Origin: Streptomyces sp. NRRL B-3428
GTDB taxonomy: Bacteria > Actinomycetota > Actinomycetes > Streptomycetales > Streptomycetaceae
DNA: 64,000 nt
Reading direction: 5' to 3'
Assembly: GCA_000721375.1 (NCBI GenBank)
Contig: JOGW01000021.1
Location: 240,486 to 304,485 of the forward strand
Shown here: piece by piece, positions 1 through 9,446 of the stretch
How positions within the stretch are numbered: the first letter of the stretch is position 1
How the letters are laid out: each line of letters starts with the position of its first letter
Position numbers and translations under genes: made by a program
The notes under the pieces: model-generated
The model's database searches: none
Told to the model about the DNA's origin: nothing
Seen by the model: only the letters and a program-made list of their open reading frames with translations

Positions 1-2
1 TG

Positions 3-1169
3 CTCGGCCTCTTCGCCGCGTATCAGATCTTCCTCGGCGAGGAACCCCTGCTGCTTGCCGTCATGGGCCTGCTCCTCTTCGCGGCGGGCTATTCGCTCGT
101 ACGCCGCGATGTCTTCCTCGCCGTATGGCGCCCGGTCCTGCGCGGCCTCGGGATCGCGGCGGCCGTGGCGATCCCCCTGGTCGCCTTCCCTCTGTGGTGG
201 CAGTTCTTCGGACCGCAGAGCTACTCGGGCGTCATGCACTCCCCGAACACCGGCAACAGCCCGCTCGCCCTGGTGTCGTTCGCCGAGCGCTCGCTGGCCG
301 GCGACCGCGAGAACTCCCAGTCGCTCGCGCTCAACATCACCGAGCAGAACGCCTTCTACGGCTGGCCGCTCGTCGCGCTCGTGGTGGGCATCGTCGTACG
401 GCTGTGGGACCGCGCGATCGTCAAGGCACTCGCCTTCACATGCCTCATGGCCGCGCTGCTCTCCCTGGGCTCGCGCTTCACGATCCCCGGCACGACGATC
501 GAGGTCCCCGGCCCCTGGCGGCCGCTTGCCCACCAGCCGCTCTTCGAGTCGGTCATCGAAGGCCGGCTCGCGATGATCTGCGCCCCGGTCCTCGGCATGC
601 TGATCGCGCTCGCCCTGACCCGGCTGCGCTCGGCCCGCCCTTCGCACCGCGGTTGGGGTTACGCCGCGGTCGCGGCCGCGCTGATCCCGATCATCCCGCT
701 GCCCTTGAAGGCGGTGGACCGCGTGGAGGTCCCCGCCTTCATCGCGGACGGTATGTACCGGGACTACGTGGGCCCGGGGGAGACGCTGGTCCCGGTCCCC
801 CTGCCGGACCCCGCCGTCGCCGAACCCCTGCACTGGCAGACGGCTGCCGACCTGGACTTCAAACTCCCGGGCGGCTACTTCAACGGCCCCTGGGGCCCGG
901 ACCGCATCGGCATCTACGGCGCGGTCCCCCGCCACACCTCGTCCCTGCTCGCGGAGGTACGCGGCACGGGCAAGGTCCCCGAACTCGGCGAGGCCTGGCA
1001 GACCCAGGCCCGCACGGACCTCACGTACTGGAAGGCCGGCGCCCTGGTCCTCGCCCCCCAGTACAACCAGGACGCCCTACGGGAGACGGTGACGCGCCTG
1101 CTCGGCGGGCAGGAGCCGGAGTTCGTGGGTGGGGTGTGGGTGTGGGATCTGGGGACTGATTCCCGCTGA
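3..1169 (+). CDS. Integral membrane glycosyltransferase-like protein, C-terminal part (5' end outside window)
   Basis: The frame is already open at the left edge, so the true start lies upstream. The visible 389 residues begin with several hydrophobic helices, followed by a soluble C-terminal part of about 150 residues rich in Pro, Trp and Tyr. This layout of a multi-spanning N-terminus and an extracytoplasmic tail is that of actinobacterial GT-C type membrane glycosyltransferases, usually annotated only as 'membrane protein'. No catalytic motif is visible in this fragment, so the substrate cannot be named. It ends tail to tail with the next gene, 12 bases away. Confidence 0.7.
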   Translation, partial: LGLFAAYQIFLGEEPLLLAVMGLLLFAAGYSLVRRDVFLAVWRPVLRGLGIAAAVAIPLVAFPLWWQFFGPQSYSGVMHSPNTGNSPLALVSFAERSLAGDRENSQSLALNITEQNAFYGWPLVALVVGIVVRLWDRAIVKALAFTCLMAALLSLGSRFTIPGTTIEVPGPWRPLAHQPLFESVIEGRLAMICAPVLGMLIALALTRLRSARPSHRGWGYAAVAAALIPIIPLPLKAVDRVEVPAFIADGMYRDYVGPGETLVPVPLPDPAVAEPLHWQTAADLDFKLPGGYFNGPWGPDRIGIYGAVPRHTSSLLAEVRGTGKVPELGEAWQTQARTDLTYWKAGALVLAPQYNQDALRETVTRLLGGQEPEFVGGVWVWDLGTDSR

Positions 1170-1181
1170 TCCGCGCTGACG

Positions 1182-1832
1182 TCAGCTGAAGACGATCATC
1201 GAGCCCTGGCCGAGGCTGCGGGTCGCTGCCGCGTGCAGGCCCAGCCATACGTGGCGTTCGCGTGCGAAGGGGCTGGCGTCGAAGGGGGCCGGAGCCGCCG
1301 GCTCCTCCAGCTCCGTGGGGTGTGTGGGCGGGGTCGGGGGCGCCGGTGGGTTGGCCGGGTCGATGCCGATGGCGGGGGCCACGAATTCGAGCTCCCGCAG
1401 GAGGGCCTGGGCGGAGCCCAACGGGCCACCGGATTCCAGGAGTTCGTCGCTGACCAGGGGGACCGGGAAGTCGACCGGGACGTAGGCGCCGGCGTGGTCG
1501 TAGTGCCAGACCAGGTGCGACTGCTGTGCCGTCGACTCGAACATCTCCAGCAACTGCTCGTAATCGCCGCCCAGTTCGTCGACCGGCGTCACGGCGAGAC
1601 CGCACAGCTGCAGCAGATACGCGCGGCGCAGGAAGTGCAGCGCGTCGTAGTCGAAGCCCGCGACCGGGGCGACGTCACCGCTCAGACCAGGCATGTACGA
1701 GAAGACCGGGACCGGTGGAAATCCCGCCTCGGCAAGGACCTTGTCGTAGAGCGCCAGCTCTTCGGAGAAGGGGTTGTCGGGGCTGTGGCACAGCACGTCG
1801 ACGAGGGGGACCAGCCACAGGTCACAGGCCAA
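1182..1832 (-). CDS. Conserved hypothetical protein (216 aa)
   Basis: Acidic, largely hydrophilic protein with no signal peptide or membrane segment. Residues 1-140 are compact and rich in Leu, Asp and aromatics; a Pro-rich linker (about 160-180) leads to a short conserved-looking tail. I do not recognise a catalytic motif. The start is TTG, with a GAGGAG ribosome-binding site four bases upstream; no ATG or GTG is better placed. Codon bias is normal for the host. It lies between a membrane protein and a SLATT gene, which gives no clear functional hint. Confidence 0.7.
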   Translation of the reverse strand: MACDLWLVPLVDVLCHSPDNPFSEELALYDKVLAEAGFPPVPVFSYMPGLSGDVAPVAGFDYDALHFLRRAYLLQLCGLAVTPVDELGGDYEQLLEMFESTAQQSHLVWHYDHAGAYVPVDFPVPLVSDELLESGGPLGSAQALLRELEFVAPAIGIDPANPPAPPTPPTHPTELEEPAAPAPFDASPFARERHVWLGLHAAATRSLGQGSMIVFS

Positions 1833-1920
1833 GAGAGCTCCTCGGATCGCCCGGTCGGTGCGGGCAGCGTAGTCGCTGCACGGCGCTGTGTGCAGGGCTT
1901 TGCCCCGGGCAACCGGTACC

Positions 1921-2685
1921 TCACCGCGCCTCCGGCGGCCGCTGCCGCGGCATGTTCGGCCGGGGCAGCGGGAAGCGCGTGGGAGCGGGACCCTCCGACC
2001 GGGCCGAGCCCACGCCCGCCGACTGCATCACCAAGGGGGCGGGACCCGAGCGGAACTCCACCATCCAGTCCGCCGTCTCCGCCCGCACCAGCTCCGTGAC
2101 GTCCTCCGAGAAGCGTCGAAGCACGCCAAGGCAGCGCTCCGCCGCCTCGCCGGCCGTGCCCTCGGTCGGGCCGAGCACCTCGCGTACGGACTCCGAGGCC
2201 CAGTCGAACTGAAGGGTCTGGAGGCGACGCTGGACGGCCTGGGCCGTGGCCACATCCCTTATCCAGCCGGAAGTCAGCCCGAAGTACCGGTCGCAGCCGA
2301 CACAGGCCACGGCCAGCATCAGGGCGAGATAGCCCCAGGGCGCCGCGCCCTGAACCGCCGACGTCAGGTCCAGCAGCGGCAGCGCCGCCCCCGCGACCGC
2401 CCCGAGCGCCGAGCCGAGCCGCAGCGCGCGGGCGCCACGGCGCTTGAAGCCGCGGTCGGTCAGATACCAGGCCGCGGTCTCCCGCGCCCCGTCCTCCACC
2501 CACCGGTACAGCTCGTCGAGCCGCTCGGCCGGTTCGCCCCAGTCGCCGAGCGGAAACGGCCGTGCGGTGAGATCCTTCGCCCCCGCTTCCCGATCGCCCC
2601 CTGCTTCGAAGACGCCCCCTGCGTGCGCGCCCTCGCTGGGCCCGCCCTCAGGCGGCATCTCGGGCTGCATCCCCGGCTGGCTCAC
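1921..2685 (-). CDS. SLATT-domain two-helix membrane protein
   Basis: 254 residues. A polar, low-complexity N-terminus (1-50) is followed by an amphipathic helix (about 55-90), two adjacent transmembrane helices (about 95-140, separated by a very short loop), and a long C-terminal helical region with a recognisable stretch of Gln/Arg/Leu heptads. This is the SLATT layout (SMODS/SLOG-associating two-TM domain), a family proposed to form membrane effectors in nucleotide-signalled conflict systems. Here it stands alone beside housekeeping genes with no nucleotidyltransferase or SLOG partner, so an immune role is not supported by context. The C-terminal 40 residues are Pro/Arg-rich. Confidence 0.65.
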   Translation of the reverse strand: MSQPGMQPEMPPEGGPSEGAHAGGVFEAGGDREAGAKDLTARPFPLGDWGEPAERLDELYRWVEDGARETAAWYLTDRGFKRRGARALRLGSALGAVAGAALPLLDLTSAVQGAAPWGYLALMLAVACVGCDRYFGLTSGWIRDVATAQAVQRRLQTLQFDWASESVREVLGPTEGTAGEAAERCLGVLRRFSEDVTELVRAETADWMVEFRSGPAPLVMQSAGVGSARSEGPAPTRFPLPRPNMPRQRPPEAR

Positions 2686-2926
2686 CCGGCACTCCCTTGT
2701 GCGTATTGGTACGGCTGGGACAGATGTGCAGGCTTCTTCCTACCGCCCAATGGGTGGCCATGGAGCGGTTACGGCGGGTTTTCCGCCCGTACGTGGGTGT
2801 TCATCGGGTATAGGACACTCGCCCGTCACTCGAAAGAGTGCCGGGGCATGGCGCCCGGCGAGCACGTAGGCTCGTGCCAGGCGGACAACCCGCCCCCACA
2901 GCCCGTATACGGACCAGGAGCTGATC

Positions 2927-3271
2927 GTGATTCCCGGTGGTGGCCAGCCCAATATGCAGCAGCTGCTCCAGCAGGCCCAGAAGATGCAGCAGGACCTCGC
3001 CAAGGCGCAGGAAGAGCTCGCTCGGACCGAGGTCGACGGACAGGCGGGCGGCGGCCTGGTGAAGGCCACCGTCACCGGCTCCGGTGAGCTGCGCGGCCTC
3101 TGGATCGACCCGAAGGCGGTGGACCCGGAGGACACCGAGACCCTCGCGGACCTGATCGTCGCCGCGGTCCAGGCCGCGAACGAGAACGCGCAGAACCTGC
3201 AGCAGCAGAAGCTCGGCCCGCTCGCCCAGGGCCTCGGCGGCGGCAGCGGCATCCCGGGCCTGCCCTTCTAG
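2927..3271 (+). CDS. ybaB: YbaB/EbfC family nucleoid-associated protein
   Basis: 114 residues. Members bind DNA as dimers and are almost always next to recR, as here (143 bases upstream of it). The long N-terminal helix is rich in Gln/Lys/Ala and carries the [12 protein letters not shown] pattern, followed by a beta-sheet region containing the [14 protein letters not shown] motif, and a Gln-rich C-terminal helix. The GTG start is set by an AGGAG site six bases upstream. Probably co-transcribed with recR. Confidence 0.93.
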   Translation: MIPGGGQPNMQQLLQQAQKMQQDLAKAQEELARTEVDGQAGGGLVKATVTGSGELRGLWIDPKAVDPEDTETLADLIVAAVQAANENAQNLQQQKLGPLAQGLGGGSGIPGLPF

Positions 3272-3414
3272 CAGCCGCCGAAGCAACCGAAAGCACCCGA
3301 GTGCGCCCGTCCAAGTGACATACGGAGTCTGCTCTTCTGCGGGCCCGGCGCACCAACTACCGTACGTAGCAGCCGAATGCAGTCGCATGCAGGTGTAGCC
3401 AGGAAGGCAGTCCG

Positions 3415-4014
3415 TTGTACGAAGGCGTTGTTCAGGACCTCATCGACGAGTTGGGCAGGCTGCCCGGCGTCGGTCCCAAGAGCGCGCAGCGGATCGCCTT
3501 CCACATCCTGCAGGCCGAGCCGACGGACGTACGCCGGCTCGCGCACGCACTCCTCGAGGTCAAGGACAAGGTCCGGTTCTGCAGCGTGTGCGGCAATGTC
3601 GCGCAGCAGGAGCAGTGCGGAATCTGCCGTGACGCACGGCGTGACGCCACGGTCATCTGTGTCGTCGAGGAGCCGAAGGACGTCGTGGCGATCGAGCGGA
3701 CCCGCGAGTTCCGCGGCCGCTACCACGTGCTCGGCGGGGCGATCAGTCCCATCGAGGGCGTCGGCCCGGACGACCTGAGGATCCGCGAGCTCCTTGCCCG
3801 GCTCGCGGACGGCACCATCACGGAGCTGATCCTCGCCACGGACCCGAACCTCGAGGGTGAGGCCACGGCCACGTATCTGGCCCGCATGATCAAGCCGATG
3901 GGCCTGAAGGTCACCCGGCTCGCGAGCGGCCTTCCGGTGGGTGGTGACCTCGAATACGCGGATGAGGTCACCCTCGGCCGGGCCTTCGAGGGAAGGCGGC
4001 TCTTGGATGTCTGA
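3415..4014 (+). CDS. recR: Recombination mediator RecR
   Basis: 199 residues, the standard family length. RecR forms a ring with RecO/RecF and loads RecA at gapped DNA. Visible parts in order: N-terminal helix-hairpin-helix ([17 protein letters not shown], residues about 12-30), a four-cysteine zinc finger (CSVC...CGIC, about 58-73), and a TOPRIM domain (about 80-170) with the acidic DLRI and [14 protein letters not shown] segments. The start is TTG with AGGAAGG upstream. The stop overlaps an ATG, but the next gene probably starts 51 bases further on. Confidence 0.97.
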   Translation: MYEGVVQDLIDELGRLPGVGPKSAQRIAFHILQAEPTDVRRLAHALLEVKDKVRFCSVCGNVAQQEQCGICRDARRDATVICVVEEPKDVVAIERTREFRGRYHVLGGAISPIEGVGPDDLRIRELLARLADGTITELILATDPNLEGEATATYLARMIKPMGLKVTRLASGLPVGGDLEYADEVTLGRAFEGRRLLDV

Positions 4015-4064
4015 TGACGTTACGGCGCCTCGGTACGGCGCATTCCTGGGAGGTCGAGCACCCC

Positions 4065-4733
4065 ATGTCCACTGCGCATGACGCCACGCTGCACGCCACC
4101 GCACCGGACCCCGACGACTTCGCGGTCCAGATCGCGGATCAGGTCGAGTCGTTCATCGTCGCGGTCACCGAGGTCGCCAAGGGCGACGAGCCGGACTCGG
4201 CGGTGCCGTTCCTGCTCCTCGAGGTCTCCCAGCTGCTGCTCGCGGGCGGACGGCTCGGCGCGCACGAGGACATCGTTCCCGACGAGCGCTACGAGCCCGA
4301 CCTCGGCCCCGAGGCGGATGTCGACGAACTGCGCGAGCGGTTGGCCGAGATGCTCGACCCGGTCGATGTCTACTCCGAGGTCTTCGACCCGTACGAGCCG
4401 CGCAAGGCGCCCGTCGCCTGCCGTATCTCCGACGACCTCGCGGACGTCATCACCGATCTGCGCCACGGCATGGCCCACTACCGCGCGGGCCGCACCACGG
4501 AGGCGCTGTGGTGGTGGCAGTTCTCCTACTTCTCCAACTGGGGCTCCACCGCCTCGGCTTCGCTGCGCGCCCTGCAGTCCCTGGTCGCCCATGTCCGCCT
4601 CAACCAGCCCCTCGAGGAGCTGGACGGCCTCGACACCGACCAGGACCTCGGCGAGGACGCGCTCGCGGAGGAGGCCGGCAAGGTGATGGTCGAGGAGATC
4701 GCGGGTCCGCTGGGGCTGCGTCCCGTCAAGTAG
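4065..4733 (+). CDS. DUF5063 family protein
   Basis: 222 residues, strongly acidic and mostly helical, with no membrane segment. The core (about 20-190) contains paired helices with conserved-looking Trp/Tyr (WWWQFSYFSNWG). In Streptomyces this family regularly follows recR; its function is unknown. An in-frame ATG at 4014 overlaps the recR stop, but the ATG at 4065 has a GGGAGG site upstream and gives the usual N-terminus, so I chose it. A perfect hairpin terminator follows. Confidence 0.8.
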   Translation: MSTAHDATLHATAPDPDDFAVQIADQVESFIVAVTEVAKGDEPDSAVPFLLLEVSQLLLAGGRLGAHEDIVPDERYEPDLGPEADVDELRERLAEMLDPVDVYSEVFDPYEPRKAPVACRISDDLADVITDLRHGMAHYRAGRTTEALWWWQFSYFSNWGSTASASLRALQSLVAHVRLNQPLEELDGLDTDQDLGEDALAEEAGKVMVEEIAGPLGLRPVK

Positions 4734-4751
4734 CGCCATCCATGGGCGAGT

Positions 4752-4784
4752 TGCGGCCGGTGAGGGGTCTCCTCACCGGCCGCA
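4752..4784. terminator. Bidirectional terminator between DUF5063 gene and P450 gene
   Basis: Perfect 14-bp GC-rich inverted repeat with a five-base loop between convergent genes. There is no U-tract, as is common in Streptomyces. Confidence 0.75.
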
Positions 4785-4808
4785 GGCATGACTGGCGTGA
4801 CTAGGGCG

Positions 4809-6017
4809 TCACCACTGCACGGGCAGCCGCTCCGGCAGCCGCTTCATGAAGCCCGTACGCCACACCAACTGCTCGATCGGCACGGCAAGGCGCAGCTCCG
4901 GCGTGTGCTCGATCAGCGCCTCGATCGCGATCTCCGCGTGCTTCTTGCCGAGCGCGGTGGCCGGGCAGTAGTGCTGCCCGCCGCCGAACGACAGATGCTG
5001 TGCGTTGTTCGGCCGCTCCAGATCCACCTTCTGCGGATCGGCGAAGGCCTCCGGATCGAAGTTCCCGCCTTCCGGCAGTACGAGGACGAGCTCGCCCTTG
5101 CGTACGAGCACCTCCCCGACCTGGATGTCCTCGGTCGCGAGCCGCGGCAGACCGTCCGCGATCGAGAGGTTGATCCGCAGCAGCTCGTCCACCGCCGCGG
5201 GGATCTTCGAGCGGTCCTCGCGCAGCTCTGTCCACAGCTGTGGATGCTGGAAGAGCGAGACGACCGCCATGGTGAGGAAGCCGGCCGTCGAGATGACCCC
5301 CGCACCGAACATCGTGACGCCGACGGTGGCCAGCATCTCGTCGGTCAGGTGCGCGTACTCCGGGTCCTCGCGCAGCTGTGCCAGCTCCGCCATCAGACCC
5401 GTGGTCGCCGGGTCGTCGAGCCGCCCGACCATGTACGCCATGTCGCGGTCCCAGTTGAGCTTGGCGCCCGTGATGGGGCAGGCCGAGTTCATGAACGCGA
5501 TGTGCAGGCTGCGCATCAGCTTCGCCCCGTCCGCCGGCGGGATGCCGAGGATGTGGCAGTGCATGCCCGAGGAGAACGGATCGGTGAACTGCTCACGCAG
5601 ATCGGCCGGCGCACCCTCCGCCTTGAAAGCGCCGATCAATTCCTCCGCGTACGAACGAAGGAAGTCCTGAAGGCCGGGGGCCTTCGGGTTGAGCGCCTTG
5701 AGGACGGCCTTGCGCAGGCCCGCACCCGTGATGTTGCCCATGTTGTTGACGACCTCGGGCGGGATCGTCAGCGCGTACTGCCGCGGCACGCCCGGCGCGG
5801 AGGTGTCCTTCAGGCTGAAGCGGCGGTCGTCGAGGACCTGCTTGCACAGGGCGTACGAGGAGACGAGCCAGGCCTCGTCGCCGGCGATGGTCCGTACGCG
5901 GCGTATCGGCGTCTTCTCGCGCAACTCCTCGACCTGGTACGGGAGTTGATCGCCGCGCGCGGAGAACGGGAAGTCGAGCAGCTCGGACGAGGGCGACGCG
6001 AGCGTCGGCGCGGTCAT
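4809..6017 (-). CDS. cyp121: Cytochrome P450, CYP121 (mycocyclosin synthase) type
   Basis: 402 residues. CYP121 of M. tuberculosis couples the two tyrosyl rings of cyclo(Tyr-Tyr) to give mycocyclosin. The match by recall is close along the whole protein: VVNNMGN in the substrate pocket, NWDRD, the I-helix AGVIST (no acid/alcohol pair, as in CYP121), [16 protein letters not shown], the heme loop [10 protein letters not shown] with ligand Cys near residue 351, and the C-terminal QLVWRT...ERLPV. Two CYP121 substrate-contact positions differ: Gln385 and Arg386 correspond here to Met391 and Lys392. Its ATG overlaps the stop of the cyclodipeptide synthase (ATGA), so the two are translationally coupled. 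Activity on cYY is inference from this similarity and context. Confidence 0.88.
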   Translation of the reverse strand: MTAPTLASPSSELLDFPFSARGDQLPYQVEELREKTPIRRVRTIAGDEAWLVSSYALCKQVLDDRRFSLKDTSAPGVPRQYALTIPPEVVNNMGNITGAGLRKAVLKALNPKAPGLQDFLRSYAEELIGAFKAEGAPADLREQFTDPFSSGMHCHILGIPPADGAKLMRSLHIAFMNSACPITGAKLNWDRDMAYMVGRLDDPATTGLMAELAQLREDPEYAHLTDEMLATVGVTMFGAGVISTAGFLTMAVVSLFQHPQLWTELREDRSKIPAAVDELLRINLSIADGLPRLATEDIQVGEVLVRKGELVLVLPEGGNFDPEAFADPQKVDLERPNNAQHLSFGGGQHYCPATALGKKHAEIAIEALIEHTPELRLAVPIEQLVWRTGFMKRLPERLPVQW

Positions 6018-6769
6018 GCGGTCTCTCCTTGGACGGACTCGGCGGGCGTCACGATCGCGTGCCCCTGGTTGCGTGAGGCGCGCAGACCGTGGCCGCGCGA
6101 GTAGAGCAGCTCGGCCATCGGCAGGAGCTGGTGGTAGCAGTTGAGCGAGGACGGCACGCCGAGGATCGCGGGGGTGTCCAGGAACAGCGGCGCCTCGGCG
6201 CACACGTACTGCAGACAGACCTCGCGCTGGTGCTCGGTGGCCTTCTTGCCGTCGAGGACCTTGTCGGACAGGAAGGTGTCCACCAGGGCGTCGCAGGTGG
6301 CGCGGAAGTCCTCGTCGTGCGCGAGGCGTCCTTGCAGATGGTCGTGGATCTCCCGGTACGCCGGGTTGTCGGCGAAGGAGGACATGGGCTGGGCGCGCAG
6401 CCGCCTGCCGTCGGGATCGACGGCCGCCACGGCGTTGTTCACCTTGGCCCGTACGCCGCGCAGGTTCTTCACGAACTTGCGGCGGGCGTCGTCGGGGTCG
6501 TAGCCGAAGGCCTCGTACATCTCGGCCACATGCAGATCGGTATAGACGAAGTCGACTTGTCGGAAGAGGGCGAGCCCCCACAGCGCCAGATCCTGGATGC
6601 GCTGGGCGGAGAAATAGGAATTGCCGGGGGAGACCCCTATGACGGCATGGTCGCCGTCATCCGTGATCACCTGGCAATGAGGGGTGTAGGGCTCGACGCG
6701 GAATCTTCGTGCCGCTTCGGACTGCGGCGAGGTGAACGGCTGGAGCTCGAGAACGGTCACAGCGGTCAA
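6014..6769 (-). CDS. Cyclodipeptide synthase, NYH subfamily, Rv2275-like
   Basis: 251 residues. It uses two aminoacyl-tRNAs to make a cyclic dipeptide. All family landmarks are present with a constant offset of ten from AlbC: catalytic Ser47 and Asn50 in GVSPGNSYF, Tyr188 and Glu192 in YVCAEAP, and Tyr212-His213 (NYH type). Long stretches ([53 protein letters not shown]) match recalled Rv2275, which makes cyclo(L-Tyr-L-Tyr). The start is TTG with AAGGAA about nine bases upstream; a GTG three codons later has worse spacing. First gene of a two-gene operon with the CYP121-type P450. Confidence 0.92.
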   Translation of the reverse strand: MTAVTVLELQPFTSPQSEAARRFRVEPYTPHCQVITDDGDHAVIGVSPGNSYFSAQRIQDLALWGLALFRQVDFVYTDLHVAEMYEAFGYDPDDARRKFVKNLRGVRAKVNNAVAAVDPDGRRLRAQPMSSFADNPAYREIHDHLQGRLAHDEDFRATCDALVDTFLSDKVLDGKKATEHQREVCLQYVCAEAPLFLDTPAILGVPSSLNCYHQLLPMAELLYSRGHGLRASRNQGHAIVTPAESVQGETA

Positions 6770-6842
6770 CTGGACGAATTCCTTTGGCCGTTGCTATCCC
6801 CATGGGGCCTTGTGCCCCTGGTGCGGCGACGACGACGCACAG

Positions 6843-6870
6843 TTAATAACGGGCTACTGAGAGGCGTCAA
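6843..6870 (-). promoter_or_regulatory. Putative promoter of the cyclodipeptide synthase operon
   Basis: On the minus strand TTGACG (6870-6865) and TATTAA (6848-6843) are separated by 16 bases. This is the best sigma-70-like match upstream of the operon and would give a leader of roughly 65 bases. The rest of the interval 6770-7113 holds no gene; for ask only a possible -10 (TAAACT, 7072-7077) is seen. Confidence 0.4.
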
Positions 6871-7113
6871 CGGATACTGACCGGCCAGTGAGTCGGTGGG
6901 CGCGCCACCGGTGGGCACCTTGTGAACCAGGCCACTTTCCGAGTGCCGCGCCGCACCCCAGGGCATGTGCACCCCCGGAGCGGACGGCACCCCGGATCAC
7001 CGCCGGATGATCACTGAGTGAGCGGGACATCTCACGATGTGACCGGTACGGGGCAAGGGCTGTCCGCTCGTTAAACTGAGCCGACCCACCAGTGGACTGA
7101 GCGAGGAGCGCAC

Positions 7114-8385
7114 GTGAGCCTTGTCGTGCAGAAGTACGGCGGCTCCTCCGTAGCCGATGCCGAGGGCATCAAGCGCGTCGCCAAGCGGATCGTCGAAGCC
7201 AAGAGGAACGGCCATCAGGTCGTCGCCGTGGTTTCCGCGATGGGCGACACGACGGACGAGCTGATCGATCTCGCCGAGCAGGTATCCCCGATTCCTGCCG
7301 GGCGTGAGCTCGACATGCTGTTGACCGCGGGAGAGCGGATCTCCATGGCCCTTCTTGCCATGGCGATCAAAAACCTGGGCCACGAGGCCCAGTCGTTCAC
7401 CGGCAGCCAGGCAGGTGTCATCACCGACTCGGTCCACAACAAAGCGCGCATCATCGATGTCACGCCGGGCCGTCTGCGCGCCTCCCTCGAAGAGGGCAAC
7501 ATCGCGATCGTCGCCGGATTCCAGGGCGTCAGCCAGGACTCCAAGGACATCACCACGCTCGGCCGCGGCGGCAGTGACACCACCGCCGTCGCCCTCGCCG
7601 CCGCGCTCGACGCGGACGTCTGCGAGATCTACACGGACGTCGACGGTGTGTTCACCGCCGACCCGCGTGTGGTGAAGAAGGCGAAGAAGATCGACTGGAT
7701 CTCCTTCGAGGACATGCTGGAGCTCGCCGCGTCGGGCTCGAAGGTGCTGCTGCACCGCTGCGTCGAGTACGCGCGCCGTTACAACATTCCGATCCATGTA
7801 CGGAGTTCGTTCAGCGGACTGCCGGGCACGTGGGTCAGCAACGAACCGCAAGGGGACCAGAAGGTGGAGCACGCGATCATCTCCGGCGTCGCGCACGACG
7901 TCTCGGAAGCCAAGGTCACCGTCGTCGGCGTCCCCGACAAGCCGGGCGAGGCCGCGCACATCTTCCGTGCGGTCGCCGAGGCCGAGATCAACATCGACAT
8001 GATCGTGCAGAACGTGTCGGCGGCCTCCACCGGCCGTACCGACATCTCCTTCACGCTGCCGAAGGCCGAGGGCAAGAAGGCCACCGCCGCGCTCGAGAAG
8101 ATCAAGGACAAGATCGGCTACGAGTCGCTGCGCTATGACGACCAGATCGCCAAGATCTCCCTGGTCGGCGCCGGCATGAAGACCAACCCGGGCGTCACCG
8201 CGCAGTTCTTCGAGGCGCTCTCCGACGCGGGCGTGAACATCGAGCTGATCTCCACCTCGGAGATCCGTATCTCGGTGGTCACCCGCGCCGACGACGTCAA
8301 CGAGGCGGTGCGCGCCGTCCACACCTCCTTCGGTCTCGACAGCGACTCCGACGAGGCCGTGGTCTACGGGGGCACCGGCCGATGA
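7114..8385 (+). CDS. ask: Aspartate kinase (aspartokinase), alpha subunit
   Basis: 423 residues. It phosphorylates L-aspartate, the first step toward lysine, threonine, methionine and diaminopimelate. N-terminal kinase domain: KYGGSSVAD at residues 5-13, TAGERIS..LLA, and the Gly-rich [15 protein letters not shown]-terminal pair of ACT domains (about 265-420) for feedback control. GTG start with GAGGAG upstream. The asd ATG overlaps its stop (ATGA). As in corynebacteria, an internal start probably yields a separate beta subunit (see 7864). It sits directly downstream of the divergent cyclodipeptide operon. Confidence 0.97.
   Translation: MSLVVQKYGGSSVADAEGIKRVAKRIVEAKRNGHQVVAVVSAMGDTTDELIDLAEQVSPIPAGRELDMLLTAGERISMALLAMAIKNLGHEAQSFTGSQAGVITDSVHNKARIIDVTPGRLRASLEEGNIAIVAGFQGVSQDSKDITTLGRGGSDTTAVALAAALDADVCEIYTDVDGVFTADPRVVKKAKKIDWISFEDMLELAASGSKVLLHRCVEYARRYNIPIHVRSSFSGLPGTWVSNEPQGDQKVEHAIISGVAHDVSEAKVTVVGVPDKPGEAAHIFRAVAEAEINIDMIVQNVSAASTGRTDISFTLPKAEGKKATAALEKIKDKIGYESLRYDDQIAKISLVGAGMKTNPGVTAQFFEALSDAGVNIELISTSEIRISVVTRADDVNEAVRAVHTSFGLDSDSDEAVVYGGTGR
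7864..8385 (+). CDS. Aspartokinase beta subunit from an internal in-frame start
   Basis: The GTG at codon 251 of ask is preceded by AAGGGG about ten bases upstream and starts the peptide [20 protein letters not shown], equivalent in place to the known internal start of Corynebacterium lysC-beta. It would give 173 residues containing only the two ACT regulatory domains, the size of known beta subunits. That the start is used here is inference. Confidence 0.5.
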   Translation: MEHAIISGVAHDVSEAKVTVVGVPDKPGEAAHIFRAVAEAEINIDMIVQNVSAASTGRTDISFTLPKAEGKKATAALEKIKDKIGYESLRYDDQIAKISLVGAGMKTNPGVTAQFFEALSDAGVNIELISTSEIRISVVTRADDVNEAVRAVHTSFGLDSDSDEAVVYGGTGR

Positions 8386-9446
8386 ACCACTCCCGGTCCG
8401 CCCCGGCCCTTGCCGTGGTCGGGGCGACCGGAGCCGTCGGCACGGTCCTGCTCCAGATCCTGTCCCAGCACGCGGACATCTGGGGCGAGATCCGCCTGAT
8501 CGCCTCCCCTCGCTCGGCCGGCCGCAAGCTGACGGTGCGCGGGGAGGAAGTCGAGGTCCTCGCGCTGAGCGAGGAGGTCTTCGAAGGCGTCGCCGTCGCG
8601 CTGTTCGACGTGCCCGACGAGGTCTCCGCCCAGTGGGCGCCGATCGCCGCGTCCAAGGGCGCGGTCGTCGTGGACAACTCCGCGGCCTTCCGGATGGACC
8701 CCGATGTGCCGCTCGTGGTGCCCGAGGTCAATCCCCATGCCGTACGGGTACGGCCGCGCGGAATCGTCGCGGTGCCCAACTGCACCACCCTCTCGATGAT
8801 CGTCTCGGTCGGTGCGCTGCACGCCGAGTACGGTCTGCGGGAGCTGGTGGTCTCCTCGTACCAGGCCGTGAGCGGCGCCGGTCTCGCCGGTATCCAGACA
8901 CTGCGCGACCAGCTGAAGCTCGTCGCGGGGACGGAACTGGGCACCACACCGGGCGATGTACGCCGTGCCGTCGGCGATGCGACGGGTCCCTTCCCCGATC
9001 CGATCGCGCTCAATGTGCTGCCCTGGGTGGGCTCGCCCGCGGACGACGGCTGGTCGTCCGAGGAGATGAAGATCCGCAACGAGTCCCGCAAGATCCTGGA
9101 CCGCCCCGACCTCAAGGTCAGCGCCACCTGCGTACGCGTGCCCGTGGTGACCACGCACTCGCTCTCCGTCCATGCGCGGTTCGAGAACGAGATCACGGTG
9201 GAGCACGCCTACGAGATCCTCTCGACCTCGCCCGGCGTGGTGCTCTTCGACAACCCGGCGGCCGGTGAATTCCCCACGCCCGCCGATGTGGTGGGCACCG
9301 ATCCGACCTGGGTGGGGCGCGTGCGGCGCTCACTGGACGACAGTCGCGCACTTTCGTTCTTTGTGTGCGGCGATAACTTGCGTAAGGGCTCCGCATTGAA
9401 TACGGCACAGATCGCGGAGCTGATCGCGGCCGAATGGTCCGCTTAG
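8382..9446 (+). CDS. asd: Aspartate-semialdehyde dehydrogenase
   Basis: 354 residues. NADPH-dependent reduction of aspartyl phosphate to aspartate semialdehyde, the second step of the aspartate pathway. Visible: N-terminal nucleotide-binding [16 protein letters not shown] (about residues 9-24), the catalytic Cys in [12 protein letters not shown] (about 133), [12 protein letters not shown], and the active-site His in [12 protein letters not shown]. Overlaps ask by four bases (ATGA), hence one operon. Length and motif spacing are those of the Gram-positive/actinobacterial type. Confidence 0.96.
   Translation: MNHSRSAPALAVVGATGAVGTVLLQILSQHADIWGEIRLIASPRSAGRKLTVRGEEVEVLALSEEVFEGVAVALFDVPDEVSAQWAPIAASKGAVVVDNSAAFRMDPDVPLVVPEVNPHAVRVRPRGIVAVPNCTTLSMIVSVGALHAEYGLRELVVSSYQAVSGAGLAGIQTLRDQLKLVAGTELGTTPGDVRRAVGDATGPFPDPIALNVLPWVGSPADDGWSSEEMKIRNESRKILDRPDLKVSATCVRVPVVTTHSLSVHARFENEITVEHAYEILSTSPGVVLFDNPAAGEFPTPADVVGTDPTWVGRVRRSLDDSRALSFFVCGDNLRKGSALNTAQIAELIAAEWSA

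Noticed and set aside
4809..6581. 590-residue version of the P450 starting far upstream
   Set aside because: The extra 188 residues are the wrong frame of the cyclodipeptide synthase gene; the ATG at 6017 gives the normal P450 N-terminus.
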